Source of the DNA: Bacillota bacterium
GTDB taxonomy: Bacteria; Bacillota; Desulfitobacteriia; Desulfitobacteriales; JAJXUE01
Direction: 5' to 3'
Assembly (NCBI GenBank): GCA_021783135.1
Contig: JAJXUE010000012.1
Coordinates: 1 to 63,198 of the forward strand
DNA: 63,198 nt
Shown here: piece by piece, positions 1 through 7,725 of the stretch
Position numbering within the stretch: position 1 is the stretch's first letter
Layout: every line of letters begins with the position of its first letter
Notes under the pieces: model-generated
Seen by the model: the letters and a program-made list of their open reading frames with translations, nothing else
The model's database searches: none
Told to the model about the DNA's origin: nothing
Program-made: the position numbers and the translations under genes

Positions 1-1
1 T

Positions 2-130
2 TGGATAGATGAGAACGACCCCATTCACAGCTACAGCCTATGGAAAAGGACAAACAAAAACGAGTCGGTTTTGGTAAGGGATATCCCTGCCGAGTTTCGA
101 AAGGAATTTGACAGGTTAAAGAAAGGTTAA
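2..130 (+). CDS. C-terminal end of an unidentified protein (truncated by window edge)
   Basis: An open frame of 42 codons runs in from the left edge and stops at TAA 128-130. The visible residues are hydrophilic and lysine-rich and end in EFRKEFDRLKKG. No family is recognised. It lies upstream of a serine recombinase and is followed by a rho-independent terminator, so it is probably the last gene of a transcript belonging to the same mobile element (element A). The start and function are outside what can be seen. Confidence 0.5.
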   Translation, partial: WIDENDPIHSYSLWKRTNKNESVLVRDIPAEFRKEFDRLKKG

Positions 131-271
131 TAGAAGGTTTTTGTTGTTTTGTACCCTGAATGGGCTAAAGGGATTTGGGAGGAAATTAGTAATAATTATT
201 TTGATATAATTTGACATTAATAATGATAAGGTGATACAATATTATTGTTCCATTAAGCACACTCCTTCCGG

Positions 272-305
272 AAATCCTCACGGCAGCTGCAGTGAGGATT
301 TTTAA
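272..305 (+). terminator. Rho-independent terminator
   Basis: AAATCCTCAC and GTGAGGATTT form a 10-bp stem around a GC-rich loop and are followed by a short T-run. It sits downstream of the partial gene ending at 130. The rest of 131-424 is A+T-rich with no supported gene. Confidence 0.7.
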
Positions 306-424
306 TTCTAAATGATAGACTTTTTGATTTATTTATGATAATATTTGATTAATGATTAATTAATTATCCATAGCGATTAGACAATCCCTATGCTGAATAT
401 CATCTACAAAGGGGGCGGGGGGAA

Positions 425-562
425 GTGCCAAAACCAAATAAAATCAACTTTGTGGATAAATACAAAGACATGGAACCCCAAGAGCCAAGCAAAGAGGCTA
501 TCGAAGCAAGGCGAAGAGCAATTCGGCTATTGGAAAAATGGTTGATTACCGATAAAAAGTAA
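425..562 (+). CDS. Small hypothetical protein (45 aa)
   Basis: GTG start at 425 preceded by a G-rich Shine-Dalgarno region (AAGGGGGCGGGG, about 409-420), then 45 codons ending at TAA 560-562, whose last bases form part of a terminator stem. The predicted product is charged and likely helical (basic ARRAIRLLEKW near the C-terminus) with no membrane segment. No family is recognised. The good ribosome site plus terminator support a real gene; it belongs to element A, just upstream of its recombinase. Confidence 0.45.
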   Translation: MPKPNKINFVDKYKDMEPQEPSKEAIEARRRAIRLLEKWLITDKK

Positions 563-588
563 CTAGCGGCAAAGCTGGTTACTTTTTT
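557..588 (+). terminator. Rho-independent terminator
   Basis: AAGTAACTAGC pairs with GCTGGTTACTT around a GGCAAA loop, followed by TTTTTT. It ends the small gene at 425-562 and insulates it from the recombinase promoter immediately downstream. Confidence 0.8.
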
Positions 589-589
589 A

Positions 590-618
590 TTGACGGTTTG
601 GAGTTTTATGTTTACCAT
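590..618 (+). promoter_or_regulatory. Putative sigma-A-type promoter of recombinase A
   Basis: TTGACG (590-595) and TACCAT (613-618) are separated by 17 bp and lie about 40 bp upstream of the GTG start of the recombinase at 660. Inferred from consensus only. Confidence 0.4.
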
Positions 619-659
619 TTAGGTATATGGTATTGTGAACGGAAGCGAGGACAAAAAAT

Positions 660-2306
660 GTGATTGCGGTATACGCCAGAGTATCCACCGGCATTCAGGT
701 CGCTGAGGGAACCAGTTTGGACAGCCAAGTGAATCTGTGTAAGGAAAAAGCATTGCAGATGGGTTATCACGAATCGGAAATAGTCATTTACAAAGAGGAA
801 GGTGCATCCGGCGAGGATATTGACCGTCCTGCAATGAATCAGCTAAGGGACGATATTATTAAAGGCATTTATTCCTATATAGTCTGTACCCACCCAGACC
901 GATTGAGCAGGGATCTCACGGATAAACTGGTTGTTTGCAAAGAACTTGAACGTAATGGAATTGAGCTGGTTTTTGTGGACACCGAATACCAGAACACTCC
1001 GGAAGGTCAGTTGTTTTTTAATATGCAATCTGCAATCGCTCAATATGAATTAGCACAAATTAGGAAAAGAACGGTAAGGGGAAAATTAAATACCGTTAAA
1101 AGAGATAAAAAAGTGATGCCAATGCGGGCATCTCCCTTCGGATACGATTTTGCAGATGGTCGTCTTACTGTTAATAAGTATGAAGCTGAATTTGTTAAAC
1201 TAATCTACGAATGGTACGTTCGCGACAATTTAACCATGCGCGAGATAGGCGAAAAGTTATACACGTTGGGCGCTATGCCAAAACGAGGTGAAAGTCCCAA
1301 TTGGGGTTCTAGTTCAATCCGGAGAATTCTAACATCGGAAGTTTACATTGGAACATTTTACTTCAATAGGAGGAAAAGCAGCAAGGTCAAAGGGGAAAAA
1401 ACCCTAAGTGGTAAACCAAAAAAGACTTATGAATTTCGTGATCCCTCGGAATGGGTAAAATTAGAAGTGCCGGCAATCATAGATAAGGGGTTATTTGATT
1501 TGGTACAAAAACAAAAGGTTAGAAACCTAAAAAGTAGTAAGGGTAATGTAAAACACGATTACCTTGTAAAATCATTGCTGAAGTGCGGTAATTGCGGTTT
1601 AGCATGGCAGGCCACGACTTATACTGGACGAACCGATAAAAAAACGGGATTGAAAAAACAGTACCCGGTGTACCGTTGTCACGGGATTAACCCGAGACGT
1701 TATGGCGCAGGTATCGAAAAATGCACTACGCGGTCCATTAAAGGTGAACTGTTGGATGAATATGTTTGGAAATCAATCGCAGATGTTGTGTTAGACCCGG
1801 ATGCACTGATCGCCGATTTTTCTGTAGAAAATTCAGCTATTGATAAAACATTAAAATCAAAGATGGACATACTGACTAATCAGATTAAATCCAAAGAAAA
1901 AGAGTTAGAGAGACTAAAGAACCTTTATGTGAAAGGAATAATAAATGATGTCCAGCTGGATGATGAATACAGTCAAATAAATCGAGACAAAACATCGCTC
2001 GAAAACGAGTTACAACAATTCCAGTCTAATGTTGAATATCAAAATCGACGCGAAAAGGGTACAGAAAAACTAAAAGAAATCGTAGAAGGCTTCAAGAAGT
2101 CTATTCAAGATGAACAAGAAGGTAAAACAGTCTTGTCACCCGAGCAAAAACGCCATATCGTTGAATTACTTGTTGATGAAATAATCATTGAATTTGACGG
2201 TAATGATGTCACCCTGACCTATATTGGTTTTCTGGATGAACTTAAAAGAGCTAAAGCAGGGAGGAAAAACAACATCGATTCTCGTTCACAACCTCAAGAA
2301 GTTTGA
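660..2306 (+). CDS. Large serine recombinase of element A (SpoIVCA-like)
   Basis: Site-specific recombinase of the large serine integrase family, 548 aa. The resolvase-type catalytic domain is at the N-terminus (YARVS, nucleophile Ser9; then a DRLSRD helix and the NTPEGQLFF block typical of SpoIVCA-like enzymes). A recombinase domain (about 150-290), a zinc-ribbon (CGNCG near 315 and a later Cys pair) and a long coiled coil (about 400-480) follow. The start is GTG 660 with GCGAGG upstream; an overlapping ATG is followed at once by a stop. Its last codons are built from sigK sequence, so the gene abuts its own attachment site. It shares motifs with the recombinase at 24188 but is clearly divergent. 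It probably inserts and excises element A. Confidence 0.93.
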   Translation: MIAVYARVSTGIQVAEGTSLDSQVNLCKEKALQMGYHESEIVIYKEEGASGEDIDRPAMNQLRDDIIKGIYSYIVCTHPDRLSRDLTDKLVVCKELERNGIELVFVDTEYQNTPEGQLFFNMQSAIAQYELAQIRKRTVRGKLNTVKRDKKVMPMRASPFGYDFADGRLTVNKYEAEFVKLIYEWYVRDNLTMREIGEKLYTLGAMPKRGESPNWGSSSIRRILTSEVYIGTFYFNRRKSSKVKGEKTLSGKPKKTYEFRDPSEWVKLEVPAIIDKGLFDLVQKQKVRNLKSSKGNVKHDYLVKSLLKCGNCGLAWQATTYTGRTDKKTGLKKQYPVYRCHGINPRRYGAGIEKCTTRSIKGELLDEYVWKSIADVVLDPDALIADFSVENSAIDKTLKSKMDILTNQIKSKEKELERLKNLYVKGIINDVQLDDEYSQINRDKTSLENELQQFQSNVEYQNRREKGTEKLKEIVEGFKKSIQDEQEGKTVLSPEQKRHIVELLVDEIIIEFDGNDVTLTYIGFLDELKRAKAGRKNNIDSRSQPQEV

Positions 2307-2466
2307 TGGTACAGGGGAGGACACAGACGATTTAATTTCCATTGGCACGATCGGCTTAATTAAGGCGATAAATACTTATGACCCGGCTAAAGGTACCAAA
2401 CTTGCCACATATGCGGCCAGATGCATCGAAAACGAGGTGTTTATGACAAAAGGGGTGCTATGCTAA
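2224..2466 (+). CDS. sigK: sigK middle segment (sporulation sigma factor K, interrupted gene)
   Basis: The frame contains, from about 2279 to 2436, the region 2 core of sigma-[16 protein letters not shown], then [12 protein letters not shown], then [16 protein letters not shown]. It is cut on the left by element A (the first roughly 70 residues, up to RLVAH, are missing) and on the right by element B at codons CIENE; the ten residues after that are element DNA and end at a stop. It has no credible start of its own, since the ATG at 2224 lies inside recombinase coding sequence. It joins in frame to 25720-26088. The AARCIENE block and the downstream DPIG-DKEGNEI block identify SigK rather than SigE. 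Confidence 0.88.
   Translation: MVFWMNLKELKQGGKTTSILVHNLKKFDGTGEDTDDLISIGTIGLIKAINTYDPAKGTKLATYAARCIENEVFMTKGVLC
2424..2436 (+). other. Left attachment core (attL) of element B
   Basis: CATCGAAAACGAG, identical to 25719-25731. It lies at the boundary where sigK coding similarity stops; downstream codons no longer encode sigma factor. The crossover is presumably within these 13 bp, most likely at a central dinucleotide as for other large serine recombinases. Confidence 0.88.
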
Positions 2467-2523
2467 GGTACTCTTTTGGAAATGGTTTTAATCTTAGCCA
2501 TTAGTTGAACATTTGTTTGTAGT

Positions 2524-2550
2524 ACAAAAACCACTTTATAGTGAGGGGAC
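2524..2550. promoter_or_regulatory. Two-block motif shared with the recombinase B upstream region (copy 1)
   Basis: ACAAAAACCAC, 7 bp, TGAGGGGAC. The same two blocks with the same spacing occur at 24002-24028. This copy lies about 140 bp upstream of the excisionase-like gene. Possible operator or promoter element; function inferred only from repetition and position. Confidence 0.45.
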
Positions 2551-2613
2551 GTTCTCCGGAGTGACTTCTATATAATTATGTTAAACTTAATATTTTATCA
2601 TATAATATTAATT

Positions 2614-2641
2614 AAGTCAAACATTTTGTTTGACTTTTTTT
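2614..2641 (+). terminator. Rho-independent terminator downstream of the interrupted sigK segment
   Basis: AAGTCAAAC, a short loop, GTTTGACTT, then a run of T. It would stop transcripts entering element B from the sigK side. Apart from this hairpin and the shared motif, 2467-2691 holds no supported gene. Confidence 0.8.
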
Positions 2642-2691
2642 GATAGGCCAGTTATTATAAGAAAAAATGATATGAAGGGATGTTATGTTAT

Positions 2692-2892
2692 ATGAAATCA
2701 ACAGCAATAACTAATTGGGATGAATTGCCAATAATGTTAACGCCAATTGAGGCAGCAAAAATTTTTCGATTCGACCCGTGTTATGTTCGCAAAATGTGTA
2801 AAGATGGTGAGTTACCGAACTTTCGGCAGGGGACCCGAATTCGCATTTCAAAAACTGCTGTTAGGAAGTATATCGAAAATTTGGGAAAGTAA
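2692..2892 (+). CDS. Excisionase-like helix-turn-helix protein
   Basis: A 66-aa protein with a MerR/excisionase-type winged helix: LTPIEAAKIF, then CYVRKMCKDGELPNFRQG, then RIRISKTAVRKYI. These small proteins bind DNA as recombination directionality factors or regulators. ATG 2692 is preferred over the in-frame ATG 2680 because the AAGGGA ribosome site (2675-2680) overlaps the latter. Lying about 250 bp inside the left attachment site makes it a candidate directionality factor for recombinase B, though large serine recombinases use varied partners and it could instead regulate the element. No catalytic residues are expected. Confidence 0.75.
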   Translation: MKSTAITNWDELPIMLTPIEAAKIFRFDPCYVRKMCKDGELPNFRQGTRIRISKTAVRKYIENLGK

Positions 2893-2905
2893 ATGAGCAA
2901 AAAAA

Positions 2906-2934
2906 AATCCCGATTTTTCTTTCATATCGGGATT
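2906..2934 (-). terminator. Hairpin with minus-strand T-run
   Basis: AATCCCGAT and ATCGGGATT are separated by 11 bases. Read on the minus strand the stem is followed by seven T residues. No minus-strand gene is visible to its right, so it may simply block antisense transcription. Confidence 0.4.
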
Positions 2935-3002
2935 AGCCGCTAAGCGGCAGCTACTGTTAGAATTTTTCTCCCTGTTGACGCAGGGCAAAGGAGGTTTTCG
3001 AG

Positions 3003-5615
3003 TTGAGCAACGGCACCCCTTCTAAGCCAAATAATATCATCAACAACACAACAAGGCAAGACGCAGTGACGATTGAGAAAGTTGTAAGTGCCGTGCACGG
3101 TAATGTCTCTGATGGCTTTATTTCCCTTATTGCGTTACCGACGCATGAAATTAGAATATATAGTCCGCTCGATACGAAAAAATTAATTGAGGATGCTATA
3201 ACCATCAATAAAAGGACCAATGTTTATTTTAGCGTCAATCCAATAGGTAAAAAACCACCAGCAGGAAAACGGGGTGCCTCTGGTGATGTTAGCAGCGTCG
3301 CATGCGTGTGGGTTGATATTGATTGCGCTGGTGGCACGCACTCAGCCAGCAACCTCCCGACAAAGCAACAAGCAATTGAATATTTGGATAATTTCGGCTT
3401 TGAACCGTCCATTATTGTATGGACAGGAGGCGGTTATCATGCCTATTGGTTGTTTGACCAAGTTTTTAAAATAAATACGGAACTACAGCGCGAGGAAATA
3501 AAAAGCATCTGTACCGGATGGGTATCTGGTATTGCAAATGATTTTGCAGGGTTAAAATGGAAACTTGACCCGGTTGGAGATCTCCCTCGTATTCTCAGAA
3601 TACCTGCAAGTCTAAATTTTAAAAAAGTAATTAAGGGAGAAGCTACGGAGCCTGATATTGGTAAAATTGAAAGGTTTAACCCTGATTTAAAGTACAGCCT
3701 AAGCCTTTTAAAACAAATTATCGAAGGAAAAAAACAAGAAAAGCAAGAAAATACAGGCGAATTTGACCAACGCTTGTATGACGTTTGTGGTTTTTTAAAA
3801 TTTTGCCGTGATAATGCTGAAAATTTACCAAACCCAGAGTGGCATCGTGCTTTGTGCGTGCTTGCATTTGCAGAAGGTGGCGTCGAAGAAGCACATAAAA
3901 TTTCAAGTCCACACCCAAAATACAGACCATTAGAAACGCAAAAGAAAATCAAAAACGCACTAAAATGTGCTGGACCCGCCACATGCCAGAGGATCAGAAC
4001 GGATTTCCCGCTGCACTGCGATGACTGTAAGTTTCGGGCAAAAAATCCTCTTTTAGCTCTGACGCTTTCACTTAAAAAACAACCCGCCGCTGATGATTCC
4101 AAAAAAGAGAAAAAGGAAAACATCGCCGGGGTTATAATTAATCTTTGTTCGGAATACGGAATAGAACTTTTTTGTGACGAATACAAAGTACCCTTTGCCC
4201 GTATCCCCGTTCGCAACCATCTAGAAGTCTATCCAATTAAAGATAATGATATGAAAATGTGGTTAACCCAAATATACTTCTCCTCAACCGGCACCCCGCC
4301 GTCAGCAGATAATTTGAGTCAGGTTATTGGCGTGTTGAGCGCGCGGGCAACCTTTGAAGGTGGCCAAAAAAAATTGGGTTTACGAGTCAGTGGGGACGAA
4401 TCGGCAATCTGGTATGACCTTGCTAATCAGGATTGGCAAGCTGTAAAAATCGATAAAACGGGGTGGAGTATTGAGGATAAACCAGATGCACTCTTTTTCA
4501 GGCGCGCCAACACGTCACCTCAAGTTTTACCAAAAAAAGTAGATAAAGCAGAGATTTGGCAAATAATGGACTATATTAATATTAATGATGAAGAACTAAA
4601 ACTTCTTTTTTTGGTTGATATAATAACTTGCTTCATCCCTGACATCCCTCATGCCGTCACCATCCTTCATGGGGATCATGGATCCGCCAAATCAACAGCA
4701 ATGCGGGTTCGTCGAAAAATCATCGACCCCGCTCGCATGGAACTACACATCCTACCGCGAGATGAAGATGAGTTGGGGTTAGTTCTAAGCAATAATTGGG
4801 CGCCAGCTTTTGATAACTTAGATGGAATGTCATCAGGTGTTAGTGATGTACTATGTATGGCGGCAACGGGTGGGGGATTTAGTAAAAGGGAACTTTATAC
4901 TAATTCTGATGAAGTTATTTTTAACTTTAAACGATGCGTGTGTCTCAATGGCATCGTCGACCCTGCTTCCCGCGCGGACTTAATTGATCGTTCAATTTTT
5001 TTTAAACTAGCTCGTATTCCTGAGTCAAAGAGAAGAACAGAAGAGTTTTTTTGGCGCGAATTCGCTAAGGTACGCCCAAGGATTTTAGGTGCAATTTTTT
5101 CCATTATTGCCGATGCTTTGCTCATCAAACCTACAATTAATCTACCGGTACTTCCAAGAATGGCCGACTTAGCTTTATGGGGTTTTGCAATCGCTGAATC
5201 AATTGTAGAAGGTGGCGGTGAAATATATATAAATGCGCTGAATATTAACCGCGACAGCGGTAACGTCGAAGCGATCCACAGTAGTCCCGTAGCTCAAGTC
5301 ATAACCACTTTTATGGCAGGCAAAGTAGAGTGGGGACCAGGATCGGCCGCCGATTTATTAAAAAATTTGGAACCGATCGCGGTTGTGGAGCGGGTAGATA
5401 TGCGGTCTAAAAGTTGGCCGCAAAGTGCCTCCTCCTTAGCACGGAAACTAAAGTACATTCGAACGACATTAGCCGCGTTCGGCATACATGTGATTGAAAA
5501 CAGCGACCCACACAATCATCGACTGATTTATCACATCCAAAACTGCCAGGGTGAAAAACATCCCCTCGGCGACGAGGTACCTTTGAATCAGGTGAATTTG
5601 CCATGGGCACTATAA
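3003..5615 (+). CDS. Primase-helicase replication protein
   Basis: An 870-aa two-part protein. The N-terminal half looks like an archaeo-eukaryotic primase/RepB-like primase: VWVDIDCAG supplies the metal-binding Asp pair (about residues 105 and 107) and GGGYHAYW follows. A Cys-bearing linker (about 320-350) resembles primase C-terminal domains. The C-terminal half has an NTPase core: GDHGSAKS Walker A at about 557-564 and FDNLDGM as a Walker B-like segment. Such proteins prime and unwind plasmid, phage and integrative-element replicons. Start TTG 3003 has a strong AAAGGAGG site. A terminator and iteron-like repeats follow immediately, suggesting an origin next to its replication protein. Confidence 0.82.
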   Translation: MSNGTPSKPNNIINNTTRQDAVTIEKVVSAVHGNVSDGFISLIALPTHEIRIYSPLDTKKLIEDAITINKRTNVYFSVNPIGKKPPAGKRGASGDVSSVACVWVDIDCAGGTHSASNLPTKQQAIEYLDNFGFEPSIIVWTGGGYHAYWLFDQVFKINTELQREEIKSICTGWVSGIANDFAGLKWKLDPVGDLPRILRIPASLNFKKVIKGEATEPDIGKIERFNPDLKYSLSLLKQIIEGKKQEKQENTGEFDQRLYDVCGFLKFCRDNAENLPNPEWHRALCVLAFAEGGVEEAHKISSPHPKYRPLETQKKIKNALKCAGPATCQRIRTDFPLHCDDCKFRAKNPLLALTLSLKKQPAADDSKKEKKENIAGVIINLCSEYGIELFCDEYKVPFARIPVRNHLEVYPIKDNDMKMWLTQIYFSSTGTPPSADNLSQVIGVLSARATFEGGQKKLGLRVSGDESAIWYDLANQDWQAVKIDKTGWSIEDKPDALFFRRANTSPQVLPKKVDKAEIWQIMDYININDEELKLLFLVDIITCFIPDIPHAVTILHGDHGSAKSTAMRVRRKIIDPARMELHILPRDEDELGLVLSNNWAPAFDNLDGMSSGVSDVLCMAATGGGFSKRELYTNSDEVIFNFKRCVCLNGIVDPASRADLIDRSIFFKLARIPESKRRTEEFFWREFAKVRPRILGAIFSIIADALLIKPTINLPVLPRMADLALWGFAIAESIVEGGGEIYINALNINRDSGNVEAIHSSPVAQVITTFMAGKVEWGPGSAADLLKNLEPIAVVERVDMRSKSWPQSASSLARKLKYIRTTLAAFGIHVIENSDPHNHRLIYHIQNCQGEKHPLGDEVPLNQVNLPWAL

Positions 5616-5640
5616 CCAACGAGTAGTTGGTTATTTTTTT
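5612..5640 (+). terminator. Rho-independent terminator of the primase gene
   Basis: ATAACCAAC, loop GAGTA, GTTGGTTAT, then seven T residues, overlapping the last bases of the primase gene. Confidence 0.85.
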
Positions 5641-5642
5641 CA

Positions 5643-5835
5643 TGTTTGCGAGGTGTTTGCGAGGTGTTTGCGAGGTGTTTGCGAGGTGTTGCGAGGTGTT
5701 TTTGCGATCACCTCGCGCTAAAAAACGCATGGTTGAGCATTTTTAGCACCTCGCGAGGTGTTTTTAAAAATAGGTCAAAACACCTCGCAAAACACCTCGC
5801 AACACCTCGCAAAACACGCAAACACCTCGCAAAAG
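5643..5835. repeat. Iteron-like direct and inverted repeats (possible replication origin)
   Basis: The unit GCGAGGTGTTT recurs in direct orientation with an 11-bp period from 5648 (at least four perfect copies plus a shortened one). After a spacer holding GATCACCTCGC and a CACCTCGCGAGGTG palindrome, the complementary unit AACACCTCGC recurs four or more times to about 5830. One-helical-turn spacing next to a replication protein is characteristic of iteron origins. The inverted halves could also fold into a very large cruciform. Confidence 0.6.
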
Positions 5836-5912
5836 TCTCTTCCTTATATTGAATTTTGCCACAATATTAATTACTTTTAGCCTTTTTTTATCAGAGCATC
5901 CCTCGTCTAAAG

Positions 5913-6027
5913 GGTCTAAACGAAATCACGGTTAAATGGCAAATCCTTCCGATATCAAGAAGCCTAACTACAGGCCGATCCTGGGTTGGAAGGATTTTAC
6001 TTTTTTTAAATTAATTTTGTTTAGACC
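5913..6027. repeat. Inverted-repeat unit 1 (GGTCTAAAC...GTTTAGACC)
   Basis: Outer 9-bp inverted repeats at 5913-5921 and 6019-6027 enclose an inner stem AAATCCTTCC (5941-5950) / GGAAGGATTT (5988-5997) followed by a T-rich stretch. The same architecture recurs at 6623-6745 on the other side of the minus-strand gene. It could be a terminator, a structured RNA or the end of a small mobile unit. Confidence 0.5.
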
Positions 6028-6055
6028 TTTTTTGAGCAACTGAATCAAGGCGTGT

Positions 6056-6445
6056 TTAAACTCGACTCAAAACGTTATCGCCGGTAAAAATGTTTCGCAT
6101 TTTGAATGGAACGGGCGTTGATGTCAATAGCCACGCTCGGAGTTTCCACCCCGGAAACATAAACCATGGGTCTTTCAAATGATAAATTGGGTTAAGAACC
6201 CAATCGGGTTTGGGTATTTGATTTCGCCAGCATAAAAGGTCAACCGCAGCGGTAAAGTAGACCAACCATTTGAAATTGTCAGGGTCTTTGGCTGAAGTCG
6301 GCAACGGTGAGGCAACCATTCTATTTCTGTCTGCTTCGCTTGCGCAATAAAAATCGTCCAAGAAATTACCAATTACATTGAACGGATATTCGCCCTTTTC
6401 TAAATGTTCAAAAGCCTCGGCCACGGTTGCACGGTAATAGACCAT
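6056..6445 (-). CDS. Hypothetical protein (129 aa)
   Basis: The start is ATG at 6445 with an AGAGGAG site about 10 bases upstream. The product is an aromatic-rich globular protein (repeated Trp, FLDDFY, KWLVYF, DLLCWRNQ) without signal peptide or obvious membrane segment. The compact FNVIGNFLDDFY opening resembles small hypothetical proteins of accessory elements but I do not recognise a family. It is the only minus-strand gene in the replication region and is flanked on both sides by similarly built inverted-repeat units, which hints that gene and flanks may have moved together. Confidence 0.6.
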   Translation of the reverse strand: MVYYRATVAEAFEHLEKGEYPFNVIGNFLDDFYCASEADRNRMVASPLPTSAKDPDNFKWLVYFTAAVDLLCWRNQIPKPDWVLNPIYHLKDPWFMFPGWKLRAWLLTSTPVPFKMRNIFTGDNVLSRV

Positions 6446-6622
6446 TCCTCAAACTCCTCTTTTTAGTAGTATTTTAACACGTTTTAGGAACACTCGGCCA
6501 ACCCCAAACGCTCTGCAAACGCTCCTACCGTCCCTCAAACGTCTCACAGACTACCCAAGCTGAGTCCCTCCGTCAGGCATTGGCCATTTTTTAATGACCT
6601 ATCGAAAATCATTCCCCAAAAC

Positions 6623-6745
6623 GGTCTAAACAAATTACGACTCATAAAAATCCAAAAATTCCCAACCTCAAACCCGCTCATACCAAGGGCTTCAAGGCTG
6701 GGAATTTTTGTAATTTGCCCTGTAATCGATTAGAAACGTTTAGAC
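6623..6745. repeat. Inverted-repeat unit 2 (GGTCTAAAC...GTTTAGAC)
   Basis: Outer repeats at 6623-6631 and 6738-6745 enclose the stem AAAAATTCCCAACC (6654-6667) / GGCTGGGAATTTTT (6696-6709). Same outer sequence and layout as 5913-6027 but with different inner stem bases, i.e. the fold is kept while the sequence changes. Confidence 0.5.
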
Positions 6746-6791
6746 GAACAATCATACCCTGTACGGGTTAAACGTGATTTGAGGGCAAATT
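6712..6791. repeat. 80-bp nested inverted repeat
   Basis: AATTTGCCCT (6712-6721) pairs with AGGGCAAATT (6782-6791). Inside, AACGTTTA and TTAAACGT pair, and ACCC-TGTAC-GGGT (6756-6768) forms the tip. This gives three coaxial stems, suited to a single-strand origin, recombination site or folded RNA. It partly overlaps unit 2, so the two folds compete. Confidence 0.5.
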
Positions 6792-6841
6792 AATACAATT
6801 GGTCAGACCAAAGTAACGTTAATATATAAGTTATGATAATA

Positions 6842-6898
6842 TTTGATAAATTATCAAATAAAATTATAATTAAGGATAGCATATTGATAATTTATCAA
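6842..6898. promoter_or_regulatory. Pair of AT-rich palindromic operator-like sites
   Basis: TTTGATAA-A-TTATCAAA (6842-6858) and TTGATAA-T-TTATCAA (6884-6898) are near-perfect palindromes. A GATAA-A-TTATC core recurs at 7944-7954, just before the secreted-protein operon, and a half site lies near 13668. They probably bind a small HTH protein of the element. Confidence 0.5.
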
Positions 6899-7055
6899 AT
6901 AAAATATCACGTTAAACGGCATGATTTTTGAATAAGTTCAAAAAAATATTGAATAACGTGTTGACAGACTTTAAATAACTAATTATTATAAAATCAGATG
7001 AAAATAATGGTAATGAAAATTTTGGGGATTTTATTAACGCAAAGGAGAGAGAAAA

Positions 7056-7262
7056 ATGCAGAAAATGACCGACTATCAAGAATTGTATCCGCTGCCTGCT
7101 GCGGCAAAAATTTTAGGGATTGGGATGAGCCTAATGTTGCGATTAGTCGCACAAGGGGAAATACCGACGACAAAAATTGGAAAACGTCGAAAAGTAACGC
7201 GACTTACGTTACAAAAAATTATCGAAAAAGGGCAGGAGTCGGATAATAAAGATGGTGAGTAA
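7056..7262 (+). CDS. Excisionase-like helix-turn-helix protein
   Basis: 68 aa with an excisionase-type DNA-binding fold: PLPAAAKILGIGMSLMLRLVAQGEIPTTKIGKR supplies the helix-turn-helix and wing, followed by a basic KVTRLTLQKII helix. The AAAGGAGAG site at about 7040 places the start at ATG 7056. An overlapping frame (6998-7246) has no such support. Two AT-rich palindromes lie about 160-210 bp upstream, suggesting autoregulation. It is a second candidate directionality factor or regulator of the element. Sequence near the C-terminus is charged and probably disordered. Confidence 0.7.
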   Translation: MQKMTDYQELYPLPAAAKILGIGMSLMLRLVAQGEIPTTKIGKRRKVTRLTLQKIIEKGQESDNKDGE

Positions 7263-7324
7263 CTTTAAGTACTGAGCAAATCGCGTCAACTTTTTCAAAA
7301 TTGATAAACACATTGCTGATCGTA

Positions 7325-7355
7325 TAAAAAAAGACCACCAAACAATTTGGCGGTC
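7325..7355 (-). terminator. Rho-independent terminator for the minus-strand gene
   Basis: GACCACCAAA pairs with TTTGGCGGTC (one G-U pair). On the minus strand the stem runs into a T-tract (the A-run 7325-7332). It lies just beyond the stop at 7373. Confidence 0.75.
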
Positions 7356-7372
7356 TCACGAAAAAAGGTTGT

Positions 7373-7567
7373 TTAAAAAATTTGATCTGCATTCATAATT
7401 TGAATCGCGCGGTTTACCCCGACCCTTATTCCCTTTTCAAATGACTCATCAAAAAGTTTAAACCACAAAAAATCGTAACGTAGAAATTGAATTTTTCGCT
7501 CTTTATTCAATAACTCAGGTATTACATGGCTCAATTCAATCAACTCTGCTCTTTCTTCATTTGTCAT
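7373..7567 (-). CDS. Small hypothetical protein (64 aa)
   Basis: ATG at 7567 is chosen because GGAGG with good spacing overlaps the first codons of the longer alternative (ATG 7582). The product opens MTNEERAELIELSHVIPELL and continues with aromatic residues (FLRYDFLWFKLFDESF) and a C-terminal helix; it is likely all-alpha and soluble. No family is recognised. It is monocistronic with its own terminator and divergent from the small HTH gene at 7726. Confidence 0.5.
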   Translation of the reverse strand: MTNEERAELIELSHVIPELLNKERKIQFLRYDFLWFKLFDESFEKGIRVGVNRAIQIMNADQIF

Positions 7568-7725
7568 TTCCTTCGCCTCCATTTATGATGCCTATAATTC
7601 AATAATAAACTATGCAGTTTAATTAGTCAACTAAAAAGTTTATATATGTACTGTGTTGATTATTAATATATCTGATAGTATAATGATAATCAGTAATAAA
7701 TATATTTGAAGGGTGAAGACAAAAG

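Larger units (their letters stand above)
1..2300 (+). mobile_element. Element A: right end of a serine-recombinase element inserted in sigK (left part outside window)
   Basis: Recognisable sigK coding sequence starts abruptly inside the last codons of the recombinase gene 660-2306. The sigK frame reads [21 protein letters not shown] from about 2279, and convincing similarity begins around LKKFD at 2292. Everything to the left is unrelated to sigma factors, and the sigK N-terminal region is not found anywhere in the window. The right junction therefore lies at roughly 2279-2300. The left end, attachment core and remaining genes are outside the window, so the exact core cannot be defined. Confidence 0.7.

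Noticed and set aside
2224-2466. Reading the frame as an independent small gene starting at ATG 2224
   Set aside because: The first 18 codons lie in recombinase sequence and the rest is the middle of sigK; it is an interrupted gene part, not a separate protein.
6998-7246. Overlapping 82-aa frame in the HTH region
   Set aside because: No ribosome site and no recognisable domain; the 7056-7262 frame has both.
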